Positions 1 to 5,066 of a stretch of DNA of 5,066 nt are shown here, piece by piece. The stretch comes from Bacteroidaceae bacterium. GTDB taxonomy: Bacteria; Bacteroidota; Bacteroidia; Bacteroidales; Bacteroidaceae. Position 1 is the stretch's first letter, and each line of letters starts with the position of its first letter. The DNA lies in NCBI GenBank assembly GCA_017557475.1, contig JAFYYO010000117.1:1-5066 (forward strand), read 5' to 3'. Made by a program: the position numbers and the translations under genes. The notes under the pieces were generated by a model, which saw nothing but the letters and a program-made list of their open reading frames with translations, searched no databases and was not told the origin of the DNA.

Positions 1-1
1 G

Positions 2-190
2 GTTTCTGTCTCTGGAGGCATAGCTGGCGGCATCGTAGGCTATGGTCGTCTGCTGGCAACGTTCAAGCTTTCCGACTGCTGCAATACTGGTTCCGTCACA
101 GCTGCCGAGAATGCCGCCGCACTTATAGGCCCGTCGGCAGGCAAGGTGACGTTGACGGACTGCTATAACATAGGCATCATTACCGGAGCT
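2..190 (+). repeat. GLUG-type motif repeats (protein level)
   Basis: Visible residues 1-63 contain a glycine-rich GGIAGGIVGYG stretch and two similar units, DCCNTGSVTA (25-34) and DCYNIGIITG (53-62), 28 residues apart. This matches the GLUG pattern of short beta-helix-like repeats common in Bacteroidales surface proteins. A degenerate NCWDY follows near residue 79. More copies are probably present upstream of the window. Confidence 0.65.
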
Positions 191-1801
191 ACTGAAGGCA
201 AGGAGTTTGCCTTTGCCAATAAGGGCACCACTCTCGAGAACTGCTGGGACTACACTTCTATGCAGACGAACAATATGACGACTGCTCAAGTGGATAACGG
301 CGAACTGTGCTATCTGCTCAATGGAAGCGGCGAGCGGGATAAGTGGCGACAGAATCTTGACAACGGAAAGCCACACGACCTCTACCCCGTACTCAGCAAG
401 ATGAGTGGCAAAGTCTATGGGAAGGACGGCTTCTACACCAATCTTACTGGCGAAGCGGCTAAGTACCGTTATTACAATCTGGTCATTACGAAGGTACAAG
501 ACGGCAGTTACGGAACCCTACAGTTCTCGGAGTTCGACATTCTCGACGAGTCTCTTAATGAGGTAAACGACCTCTATGTCTATGCAGGAACTGAGGATTC
601 CTACTACAATGAGGGTTGGGATAATGCTGCCGACGGACATGTTTACACGAAATACTGCGGTCCTTTCTACGGCAAATCCTATTTCCTCTTCGATGCTGGC
701 AGCGAGGTTGATGCTTATGGCTACCGTATCTATACGGCCAACGATACAGGAGATTGCCCTGACCGTAACCCCAGTTCGTGGAAGCTTTATGGCAGTAACA
801 TGCAACTGACTGACCCAGACGACTCTGGCTGGACGCTTATCGATGAGCGCGAAGACGATTGGACGATGGAGCCTACCAACTATACGCCTTACGACTTCTT
901 TATTCCTCATTCCCTCAAGACGCTTGACCTGAACGAGCATTCTGCTATGCTTCTTCCTGGCGAAGAGTTGCAGTTGGAAGCAAGCTATACGCCAGCAGCC
1001 GTACAGAACGTCAACTTGCAGTGGGTCAGCACAAATGAAGAGGTAGCTACCGTCGATGAGAACGGCCATGTTGTGGCAGTAGGATTGGGCCAGACAGACA
1101 TTATCGTTTTGGCTCCAAACATTAGTACTTTGCGCGACACCTGTGCAGTTACCGTCGTGGCGAAACGTCCAGGACATCGCTACTACCAGTTGGCTATCTA
1201 TGAAATTGTCAGCGGACCTACGATACAGTTTTGCGAGTTCGACCTTCTCGACAAGCTGGGCAACGAGATAACGCCGCTCACGACTTACGCTTGGACAGGC
1301 ACTTACATCAAGGACCACGATCCTGGCGACCTCTTCGACGATGATATCTATACGAAGTATTGTGCCGCTTTCGATCCGAGCTCCACATTATATATATATA
1401 TAGACGCGGGCAATTCAGTCGAACTCTCTGGCTATCGCATCACCACAGCTGCCGATACGCAGACCTATCCTGGGCGAAACCCGAATTCTTGGTCGCTCTT
1501 TGGCAGTAATACTCAGAGCGAAATTCCTGATGATGAAGTGTGGACGCTCCTCGATCATCGCGAGAATGATACCACTTTGGGAGCCACCAATTATACGCCT
1601 TACGATTTCTTCTTCACCTATCAGCAAGTTCTTCCTGGTGATGTGAATGGTGATGGTGAAGTGAATCTCCTTGACTATGAGCTGCTTAGGCGCTATATTG
1701 TGGGCAAACCAGTAGAAGGTTTCGTTCTGGAAGCTGCGGATCTCAATGGTGATGGGAAGGTCAACGCCAAAGATGTGGTATTGCTGATTCGCCAATTGTA
1801 G
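2..1801 (+). CDS. Secreted GLUG / discoidin-like / BIG2 / dockerin protein, 5' truncated
   Basis: The reading frame is open from the window edge to a TAG at 1799-1801, giving 599 visible residues. The true start lies upstream: the GTG at 146 falls inside the first repeats and is not credible. Domains in order, in visible numbering: GLUG-like repeats about 1-65 (GGIAGGIVGYG, DCCNTGSVTA, DCYNIGIITG) with a tail typical of these proteins (GELCYLLNGSG, YPVLS, GKVYG) to about 150; discoidin-like domain about 154-304 (SEFDILD, TKYC, YRIYTANDT, SWKLYGSN, WTLIDERED); BIG2 Ig-like domain about 305-387 (LPGEELQLEA, WVSTNEEVATVD, GHVVAVGLG); second discoidin-like domain about 389-540 (CEFDLLD, TKYC, YRITTAADT, WTLLDHRE); dockerin pair 546-599. 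No catalytic domain is visible. An extracellular role in glycan or surface binding is inferred from the domain families. The signal peptide, if any, is outside the window. The frame and C-terminus are certain; the biological role is not. Confidence 0.93.
   Translation, partial: VSVSGGIAGGIVGYGRLLATFKLSDCCNTGSVTAAENAAALIGPSAGKVTLTDCYNIGIITGATEGKEFAFANKGTTLENCWDYTSMQTNNMTTAQVDNGELCYLLNGSGERDKWRQNLDNGKPHDLYPVLSKMSGKVYGKDGFYTNLTGEAAKYRYYNLVITKVQDGSYGTLQFSEFDILDESLNEVNDLYVYAGTEDSYYNEGWDNAADGHVYTKYCGPFYGKSYFLFDAGSEVDAYGYRIYTANDTGDCPDRNPSSWKLYGSNMQLTDPDDSGWTLIDEREDDWTMEPTNYTPYDFFIPHSLKTLDLNEHSAMLLPGEELQLEASYTPAAVQNVNLQWVSTNEEVATVDENGHVVAVGLGQTDIIVLAPNISTLRDTCAVTVVAKRPGHRYYQLAIYEIVSGPTIQFCEFDLLDKLGNEITPLTTYAWTGTYIKDHDPGDLFDDDIYTKYCAAFDPSSTLYIYIDAGNSVELSGYRITTAADTQTYPGRNPNSWSLFGSNTQSEIPDDEVWTLLDHRENDTTLGATNYTPYDFFFTYQQVLPGDVNGDGEVNLLDYELLRRYIVGKPVEGFVLEAADLNGDGKVNAKDVVLLIRQL
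461..913 (+). repeat. Discoidin-like domain A of the first gene
   Basis: Encodes visible residues about 154-304. Order of elements: YRYYNLVITK and LQFSEFDILD first, then TKYC, FLFDAG, YRIYTANDT, RNPSSWKLYGSN, WTLIDERED and NYTPYDFF. The core resembles F5/8 type C (galactose-binding-like) domains. The RYY...SEF element, which ends a canonical F5/8C domain, here comes first. Domain B (1166-1621) repeats the same order, with an almost identical 3' end: TATACGCCTTACGA at 881-894 recurs at 1592-1605. Confidence 0.75.
914..1165 (+). other. BIG2 (bacterial Ig-like group 2) domain coding segment
   Basis: Visible residues about 305-388 carry the usual BIG2 landmarks: LLPGEELQLEASYTP, LQWVSTNEEVATVDENG, VVAVGLGQTDIIV and a closing CAVTVV strand. 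BIG2 domains are common in adhesins and secreted multidomain proteins. Here it sits between the two discoidin-like domains, probably as a spacer or stalk module. Confidence 0.88.
1166..1621 (+). repeat. Discoidin-like domain B of the first gene
   Basis: Encodes visible residues about 389-541: RYYQLAIYEI, IQFCEFDLLD, TKYC, YIYIDAG, YRITTAADT, RNPNSWSLFGSN, WTLLDHREND and NYTPYDFFF, in the same order as domain A. The DAG strand is encoded by a (TA)7 dinucleotide run at 1389-1402. Aspartate- and aromatic-rich loops fit a calcium-stabilised carbohydrate-binding sandwich, but the ligand cannot be read from the sequence. Confidence 0.75.
1389..1402 (+). repeat. (TA)7 dinucleotide tract inside a coding region
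   Basis: Seven consecutive TA units encode part of a beta strand (LYIYIDAG) in discoidin-like domain B. Loss or gain of one unit would shift the frame and remove the dockerin. The tract is in frame in this sequence. Confidence 0.9.
1628..1801 (+). other. C-terminal dockerin-type calcium-binding pair
   Basis: Visible residues 546-599 contain two EF-hand-like dockerin repeats. The first has D547-x-N549-x-D551-G-x-V-N with D558, then an LLRRYIVG helix. The second has D580-x-N582-x-D584-G-x-V-N with D591, then VVLLIRQL. The 33-residue spacing and ligand pattern match type I dockerin repeats. The domain ends the protein exactly, as is usual. In Bacteroidales such domains are widespread without a classical cellulosome. 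No cohesin is visible in this window. Confidence 0.9.
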
Positions 1802-1806
1802 CCGTT

Positions 1807-1834
1807 TCTGGGGGAGCAGGAACTGCCTCCCAGA
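1807..1834 (+). terminator. Hairpin just after the first gene, possible terminator
   Basis: TCTGGGGG...GCAG pairs with CTGC...CTCCCAGA around a GAA loop (1820-1822). The stem has 12 pairs, with one G-T wobble (1813/1828) and a single bulged A at 1815. It begins 6 nt after the stop codon, a typical position for an intrinsic terminator or 3'-end stabilising structure. No T-run follows (the next bases are CCCGATAAATAG), so it is not a classical rho-independent terminator. Confidence 0.5.
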
Positions 1835-1859
1835 CCCGATAAATAGTGCAGTTCCCGCT
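1815..1859 (+). repeat. Alternative inverted repeat overlapping the hairpin
   Basis: AGCAGGAACTGC at 1815-1826 can pair with GCAGTTCCCGCT at 1848-1859, 11 of 12 positions matching, across a 21-nt spacer. The left arm is the upper stem of the 1807-1834 hairpin, so the two foldings exclude each other. Confidence 0.55.
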
Positions 1860-1868
1860 GGTTAGACT

Positions 1869-1953
1869 CAGTACTCCGATAGTCCCTTCGTGGGAGTACT
1901 CCAGTCACACCGTGGAGGTACTCGAGTATCTCCCTGCAGGTACTGGGGTACTG
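1869..1953. repeat. Cluster of GTACT-centred palindromes
   Basis: GTACT occurs at 1871, 1896, 1918, 1940 and 1948, so the first four copies are 25, 22 and 22 nt apart. Around them are nested dyads. AGTACTCC (1870-1877) faces GGAGTACT (1893-1900). GGAGTACTCC (1893-1902) is a perfect 10-bp palindrome. GGAGGTACTCGAGTATCTCC (1914-1933) is a 20-bp palindrome with one imperfect pair. CAGGTAC/GTACTG (1937-1953) forms a short bulged hairpin. It could be an RNA 3'-end structure, a set of protein-binding sites, or a REP-like extragenic element; the sequence alone does not decide. Confidence 0.6.
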
Positions 1954-2133
1954 ACACGTTAGGACTGGGCGTTAAACGTGCATAGTTTGTCGGTCTTCCT
2001 TGTTGTATTTTGTCAGTATGCATGTAGTGGTGATTTATCAATCGTGCTTGATGGATTGTCGCAACATGCGTTAAAAAACCTTAAAATTCGCGAAATTCCT
2101 GTCAAGAAAAGCAAAAAAGCCGAGAAAAACCCT

Positions 2134-2141
2134 TAACTTTG
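2134..2141 (+). promoter_or_regulatory. Bacteroidetes-type -7 box (TAACTTTG)
   Basis: TAACTTTG matches the TAnnTTTG consensus of the primary Bacteroidetes sigma factor exactly. It would start transcription at about 2147-2151 and give a leader of roughly 100 nt before the ATG at 2248. No TTG/TTTG -33 element is seen at the expected distance; the upstream DNA is A-rich instead (AAAA and AAAAAA runs at 2107-2128). This is the best promoter candidate for the downstream gene. Confidence 0.6.
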
Positions 2142-2172
2142 CCTTCCGCAAGATGCCGTGTGTGCGCCTGCG

Positions 2173-2219
2173 AGCGTGTAAAAGCGTGCTAAAGAAAGAA
2201 AATTAACGATTAATTAATC
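2173..2219 (+). promoter_or_regulatory. 5' leader with tandem repeat and 12-bp palindrome
   Basis: The leader contains a short tandem repeat, AGCGTGTAAA (2173-2182) followed by AGCGTGCTAAA (2183-2193), then a perfect 12-bp palindrome GATTAATTAATC (2208-2219). The region before the ATG is A/T-rich with no Shine-Dalgarno sequence, as is usual for Bacteroidetes. A regulatory role is possible but not shown. Confidence 0.35.
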
Positions 2220-2247
2220 TATTTATTAACTTCTAAAACCTAACACA

Positions 2248-2334
2248 ATGAAGAAAGTATTTACATCTTCAAGCACTCTTTGGACGTGCCTCGTCGCTAT
2301 GGTGATGATGCTGGCTGCCCAGAGTGCTAGGGCG
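2248..2334 (+). other. Signal peptide coding segment
   Basis: Residues 1-29: basic N-terminus (KK), hydrophobic stretch about 14-24, and an A-R-A motif before the predicted cleavage between A29 and E30. This indicates Sec-dependent export and also fixes the start codon. Confidence 0.88.
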
Positions 2335-5066
2335 GAGTACGTTCCTCTAACCGCGATTGACGGCAAACTTTCGTGGGGACAGGGAGATCCAAGTGGTAAA
2401 GAATGCTATCCCAAGTTGGTGGACATGAAAATTGAAACCAAGTGGGGTGGCTGGTTCGACCCAAGCCTCAGCGATGAGGAAAGTTATCCCAACAATCCTG
2501 ACAATTCTGCCAACATCATGTACATCATCGTGAAGGCCGACAAGGCTGTCGTTCCCGAGTACTACTTCCTCGTGACCGCTAACGACACTGGTAGTAACAC
2601 TGGTCGTAACTGGGCATCATGGAAGATTTACGGCGGTAACTTCGAGAGCGATGAACAGGCTGTTCGCGAAGGCGAAGGTTGGACACTCATCGACGAACGC
2701 GATGACGAACCAATGCCTGCGGCAAACTTCGAGCCTGTCAACCTCGATTTCAACAAGAATCCAACGACTGCTTACCAGTACTTCTGGATTGAGCTTGAGA
2801 AGACTGTTGCTGGTGCCGACGTCTATCAGCAGATGGCCGAGTTCGGTTTAGGTACTTATGGCGACTTCCAGGCATATCTCAAGTGGTTGGAAGACCAAGG
2901 TACAAGCACCGACCAGCCTGTCAACTACTACAGCATCTACTATAACGGTGGCAATAACAACGAGACTGGCAACCTTCTTGTCGATGGTGACTCAAGCACG
3001 AAGTGGTGCTACAGCAACTTCGTAAGCAACAACAAGGGAGAAACGACAAACGGCGGATGTGTCATCTTTAAGGCATCCCGCTCAATGGCTCCCGCTTATT
3101 ACATCCTCACTACTGCCAACGACACTGGTGGATATTCCAGCCGTAACTGGAAGCAGTGGCAGATCTATGGCATGAACGCTGACAAAGATGAAGACGTGAC
3201 TCGTTCATCTCAGAACTGGGTTCTCCTCGATGACAAGTCTAATGTTCCTACAGGTAACGGCATGAACGAGCTGCCTGCTGCCAACTTTACGGATGCATTC
3301 TTCACCATCTCCGAAGGTATAACTGAGGAATTCAGGTACTTCAAGGTTGAGGTGAACAAGATTGTCGGCGGCACAACGATGCAGATGGCAGATATAGCTT
3401 TGGGCGACCAATACACCGTTATCCTCGATCGTGACGACATCGCTGCAACTGCTGAGGCTAACTTCGATCCTGATGCCTTTGCAGAAAAGGCACTGCTCGA
3501 CCAGATGGAAGCTACTATCGCACAGCTAAAGGCTTGCACCGATACTGAGGAATTCGGTCAGCTCCGTGCAGCTGTCGATAACCTGACAGAAGAAATCAAT
3601 ACTTCTGCTGCCAACTATGCAGAACTGATTACTGCTCGCAACCAAGCTCAAAACGCCATCGACGGCGGCGAACTCTCGGAAGAAGCAGTTACTTACCTGA
3701 CAAATTGGATGAGTGCGACCGTCATCGCTCCTTGCGAAGACTATCCTGTTGGTAATCTTGCATACATTCAGGCAAACCGTCAGCTTACTGGCGCACAGGC
3801 TTTGAAGGAAGCAAACCGCATCAACACCTTTATCATCAACAACTCTGCAATTCCCGATCCCATCTATGCTACCTACACACATATTGCTGGTAGTGGCGGC
3901 TTCGGAGGTGAGGATGATGCTATGCTCTATGACGGTATTGCTTATGGAGGACAAGGAGTGGCAACCAAGTGGTGTACCAACTCATGGCCCGCATGGACTA
4001 TCTTCAAAGCTGACGAACCCATCCAGCCCACATACTATGGGCTCGTGACTGGTGGCGACACCCACTCTTATCCTGGACGTAACTGGAAGAGCTGGAAGAT
4101 TTGGGGCGCTAACTTCGACGAAGAAATTAGTAAGGAAGATGAAGGCTTCGATCCCACAGCTGTCCGCAACTCCAACGCTTGGGTACTCATCGACGAGAAG
4201 AACAACATTGGAGAGGACATCCTCCATACCGACAATGAGTTCGAAAGCTATATCTATCTCTCTATCGGTTGCATAGTGCCTTACAAGTACTTCATGATTG
4301 AAGTCTTCGAGGCAGTCAGCGGTGACCTCATTCAGATGAACGAGTTCACGTTCTACAACACAGGTAACCTGATGGAGTATCGTGAAGAGTTTGCATCTCA
4401 GTTCGAGGATTACGATCCTGCAGAAAGAGTAGCTTACAAGGCTCTCATCGACGAGTACAACGAAAAGCATCAAGAATTGCTGACCACCGTCAACGCTCCT
4501 GATGTGATGAAGATCAAGAACGAACTCGTAGACCTCCAGACTCAGATTGCTGCATCTGCCGACCTCTATGAGAAGTACGACTCTATCTACACTGAGCTGC
4601 AGGGTTATGGTATGACGACTCCAAGCCTGTTGACTTGGTACGATGGTTATACTACAGAGAACGTCGTGCCTTGTGCTAAGTTCATTCGTGGTACGCATGC
4701 CAATATCGTTAACGCTGAGACCAATGAAGGTTCTCTCGACGACGAAGCTCTTCAGGCAGAGATTGATTACCTGCAGTGGATTATCAATGCAGTCGACCAA
4801 GACAACGAGTGCTACTACATCCTGCTCGGCGGTCACACAGTTGGTCAGTTCAGTGATGGTTTCTATGGTAACCTCATCGACGGTAACGCTCTCAATAAGA
4901 CAGTCATCGACGAAGAGACCGGCGAAGAGAAGGAAGTCAGGGCTACAAAGTGGGGTGGTCAGGCTGATGCCAATGGCGACACCTATATCATCTTCCGCAC
5001 TCAGGACAAGACCAGCCCATTCTTCTATACGCTGACAACAGGTAACGACACCGGCGTAGGATCACA
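2248..5066 (+). CDS. Secreted multi-discoidin-domain protein, 3' truncated
   Basis: An uninterrupted frame from ATG 2248 runs off the window end after 939 complete codons. The start is set by a clear signal peptide: MKK, a hydrophobic core LVAMVMMLAA, and a likely type I cleavage site after SARA (residue 29). There is no lipobox cysteine. Four discoidin-like domains follow at about 30-202, 226-386, 539-703 and 854 onward (cut). Each has TKW[GC] (64-66, 251-253, 573-575, 900-902) and T[AG]xDT (110-114, 289-293, 601-605, 931-935). The first three also show RNWxxWxI[YW]G, W[TV]L[IL]D and a closing YFxxE(V/L)...QM segment. Mostly helical segments at about 392-533 and 711-848 precede domains 3 and 4. 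No catalytic site is recognised. An exported binding or adhesion role is inferred from the fold. It has its own promoter candidate and is probably not cotranscribed with the upstream gene. Confidence 0.95.
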   Translation, partial: MKKVFTSSSTLWTCLVAMVMMLAAQSARAEYVPLTAIDGKLSWGQGDPSGKECYPKLVDMKIETKWGGWFDPSLSDEESYPNNPDNSANIMYIIVKADKAVVPEYYFLVTANDTGSNTGRNWASWKIYGGNFESDEQAVREGEGWTLIDERDDEPMPAANFEPVNLDFNKNPTTAYQYFWIELEKTVAGADVYQQMAEFGLGTYGDFQAYLKWLEDQGTSTDQPVNYYSIYYNGGNNNETGNLLVDGDSSTKWCYSNFVSNNKGETTNGGCVIFKASRSMAPAYYILTTANDTGGYSSRNWKQWQIYGMNADKDEDVTRSSQNWVLLDDKSNVPTGNGMNELPAANFTDAFFTISEGITEEFRYFKVEVNKIVGGTTMQMADIALGDQYTVILDRDDIAATAEANFDPDAFAEKALLDQMEATIAQLKACTDTEEFGQLRAAVDNLTEEINTSAANYAELITARNQAQNAIDGGELSEEAVTYLTNWMSATVIAPCEDYPVGNLAYIQANRQLTGAQALKEANRINTFIINNSAIPDPIYATYTHIAGSGGFGGEDDAMLYDGIAYGGQGVATKWCTNSWPAWTIFKADEPIQPTYYGLVTGGDTHSYPGRNWKSWKIWGANFDEEISKEDEGFDPTAVRNSNAWVLIDEKNNIGEDILHTDNEFESYIYLSIGCIVPYKYFMIEVFEAVSGDLIQMNEFTFYNTGNLMEYREEFASQFEDYDPAERVAYKALIDEYNEKHQELLTTVNAPDVMKIKNELVDLQTQIAASADLYEKYDSIYTELQGYGMTTPSLLTWYDGYTTENVVPCAKFIRGTHANIVNAETNEGSLDDEALQAEIDYLQWIINAVDQDNECYYILLGGHTVGQFSDGFYGNLIDGNALNKTVIDEETGEEKEVRATKWGGQADANGDTYIIFRTQDKTSPFFYTLTTGNDTGVGS
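2335..2853 (+). repeat. Discoidin-like domain 1 of the second gene
   Basis: Residues about 30-202. Landmarks are TKWGGW (64-69), TANDT (110-114), GRNWASWKIYGGN (119-131), WTLIDERDD, YFWIELEK (178-185) and QQMAEFGLG (194-202). The TKW-to-TANDT distance is the longest of the four, with a DESYPNNPDN loop inserted. It has glycine where domains 2 and 3 have the cysteine of TKWC. Confidence 0.72.
2923..3405 (+). repeat. Discoidin-like domain 2 of the second gene
   Basis: Residues about 226-386. It is the most canonical copy: NLLVDGDSSTKWC (242-254), YYILTTANDT, RNWKQWQIYG (299-308), NWVLLDDK, FRYFKVEV (362-369) and MQMADIALG (378-386). The order DG..STKW, core, aromatic-Y-F-x-x-E-V, then xMxxIxL is that of F5/8 type C domains. 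Confidence 0.8.
3421..3846 (+). repeat. Helical linker segment, copy 1
   Basis: Residues about 392-533 are rich in A, E, Q and L with heptad-like spacing (KALLDQMEATIAQLK, LRAAVDNLTEEI). A shorter conserved stretch around VIAPCED (492-498) follows, then another helix ending NTFIINN. It aligns by eye with residues 711-848, the conserved PC being 313 residues further on (C496 and C809). It may be a FIVAR-like or unnamed helical domain. Confidence 0.6.
3862..4356 (+). repeat. Discoidin-like domain 3 of the second gene
   Basis: Residues about 539-703: ATKWCTNSW (572-579), TGGDT (601-605), GRNWKSWKIWG (610-620), WVLIDEK, YKYFMIEV (679-686) and IQMNEFTFY (695-703). Asparagine of the TANDT motif is replaced by glycine. 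An acidic insert (EEISKEDEG) lies between the RNW and WVLID elements. Confidence 0.75.
4378..4791 (+). repeat. Helical linker segment, copy 2
   Basis: Residues about 711-848: YDPAERVAYKALIDEY matches FDPDAFAEKALLDQM of copy 1, ELVDLQTQIAASADLYEKY matches AVDNLTEEINTSAANYAEL, and NVVPC (805-809) matches VIAPC. The end LQAEIDYLQWIINA corresponds to the last helix of copy 1. Together with the following discoidin-like domain it forms a composite unit of about 313-330 residues. Confidence 0.6.
4807..5066 (+). repeat. Discoidin-like domain 4 of the second gene, cut by window end
   Basis: Residues about 854-939: GNLIDGN (874-880), TKWGG (900-904), YIIFR, and TLTTGNDTG just before the edge. An acidic insert (DEETGEEKE) separates the IDG and TKW elements. 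The C-terminal half, and whatever follows it, is outside the window. Confidence 0.7.

Larger units (their letters stand above)
1802..2247. other. 446-nt intergenic region
   Basis: No credible coding region lies here. The first part (1807-1980) is rich in dyad symmetry: the hairpin, the GTACT cluster and a weak CACGTT...AACGTG pair at 1955-1980. The stretch 1981-2130 holds only an 8-bp palindrome TTCGCGAA (2087-2094), an octamer GCGTTAAA (2068-2075) also present at 1969-1976, and A-rich DNA. The last part carries the promoter -7 box and leader of the downstream gene. I recognise no riboswitch or RNA gene. Confidence 0.7.

Noticed and set aside
518..1318. 266-codon open frame on the minus strand
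   Set aside because: It lies wholly antisense to well-supported discoidin-like and BIG2 coding sequence and shows no recognisable domain. It is explained by codon bias of the real gene.
146..1801. GTG at 146 as the start of the first gene
   Set aside because: The frame is open to the window edge and the upstream codons continue the GLUG-like repeat pattern; no signal peptide follows the GTG.
1693..1908. 71-codon minus-strand frame across the end of the first gene and the hairpin region
   Set aside because: It covers the dockerin on the opposite strand and strong RNA dyads, and its translation resembles no protein family.
1861..1977. Possible integron attC-like cores (GTTAGAC at 1861, GTTAAAC at 1971)
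   Set aside because: The seven-base consensus is loose, there is no matching RYYYAAC partner at a proper distance, and no cassette genes or integrase are present.
1802..2247. Invertible promoter region, as in phase-variable Bacteroides loci
   Set aside because: The palindromes are local; I found no pair of long inverted repeats flanking the promoter and no recombinase gene in the window.
2148..2247. Riboswitch in the 100-nt leader
   Set aside because: No conserved riboswitch core or long stem is seen, and a secreted binding protein is not a typical riboswitch target.
3982..4836. 284-codon open frame on the minus strand
   Set aside because: Antisense to the second gene across domain 3 and the helical copy 2; no signal, motif or start context supports it.

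Overview
The window reads as chromosomal DNA of a Bacteroidales bacterium, most likely Prevotella-like from a gut or rumen setting. The reasons are a TAnnTTTG-type -7 box, an A/T-rich leader without a Shine-Dalgarno sequence, and large secreted multidomain proteins built from GLUG-type motifs, F5/8C (discoidin)-like domains, a BIG2 domain and a C-terminal dockerin pair. The genus is an inference; no rRNA or other marker gene is present.

Layout: (1) 2-1801, + strand: the 3' part of a gene whose start lies upstream. Its 599 visible residues hold GLUG-like repeats, a discoidin-like domain, a BIG2 Ig-like domain, a second discoidin-like domain and a terminal two-repeat dockerin. (2) 1802-2247: a 446-nt intergenic region. 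Its first half is rich in dyad symmetry: a bulged hairpin just after the stop codon, then a cluster of five GTACT-centred half-sites. Its second half carries the probable promoter and an A/T-rich 5' leader for the next gene. (3) 2248 to the window end, + strand: the 5' part of a second large gene, 939 complete codons with no stop reached. It has a clear signal peptide, four discoidin-like domains, and two copies of a mostly helical segment placed before domains 3 and 4.

Both proteins look like secreted or surface binding/adhesion proteins with no visible catalytic domain. The six discoidin-like domains share a signature (TK[WY], then T[AG]xDT, RN, W, [YWF]G, then W[TV]L[IL]D). In the first protein the RYY...QFxEF segment comes before this core, while in the second it comes after. 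The neighbours therefore appear to carry the same fold in circularly permuted order. The two genes are probably separate transcription units rather than an operon. I found no RNA gene, IS element, CRISPR array or recognisable defence system. The least familiar items are the helical/discoidin composite repeat of the second gene and the GTACT dyad cluster between the genes.
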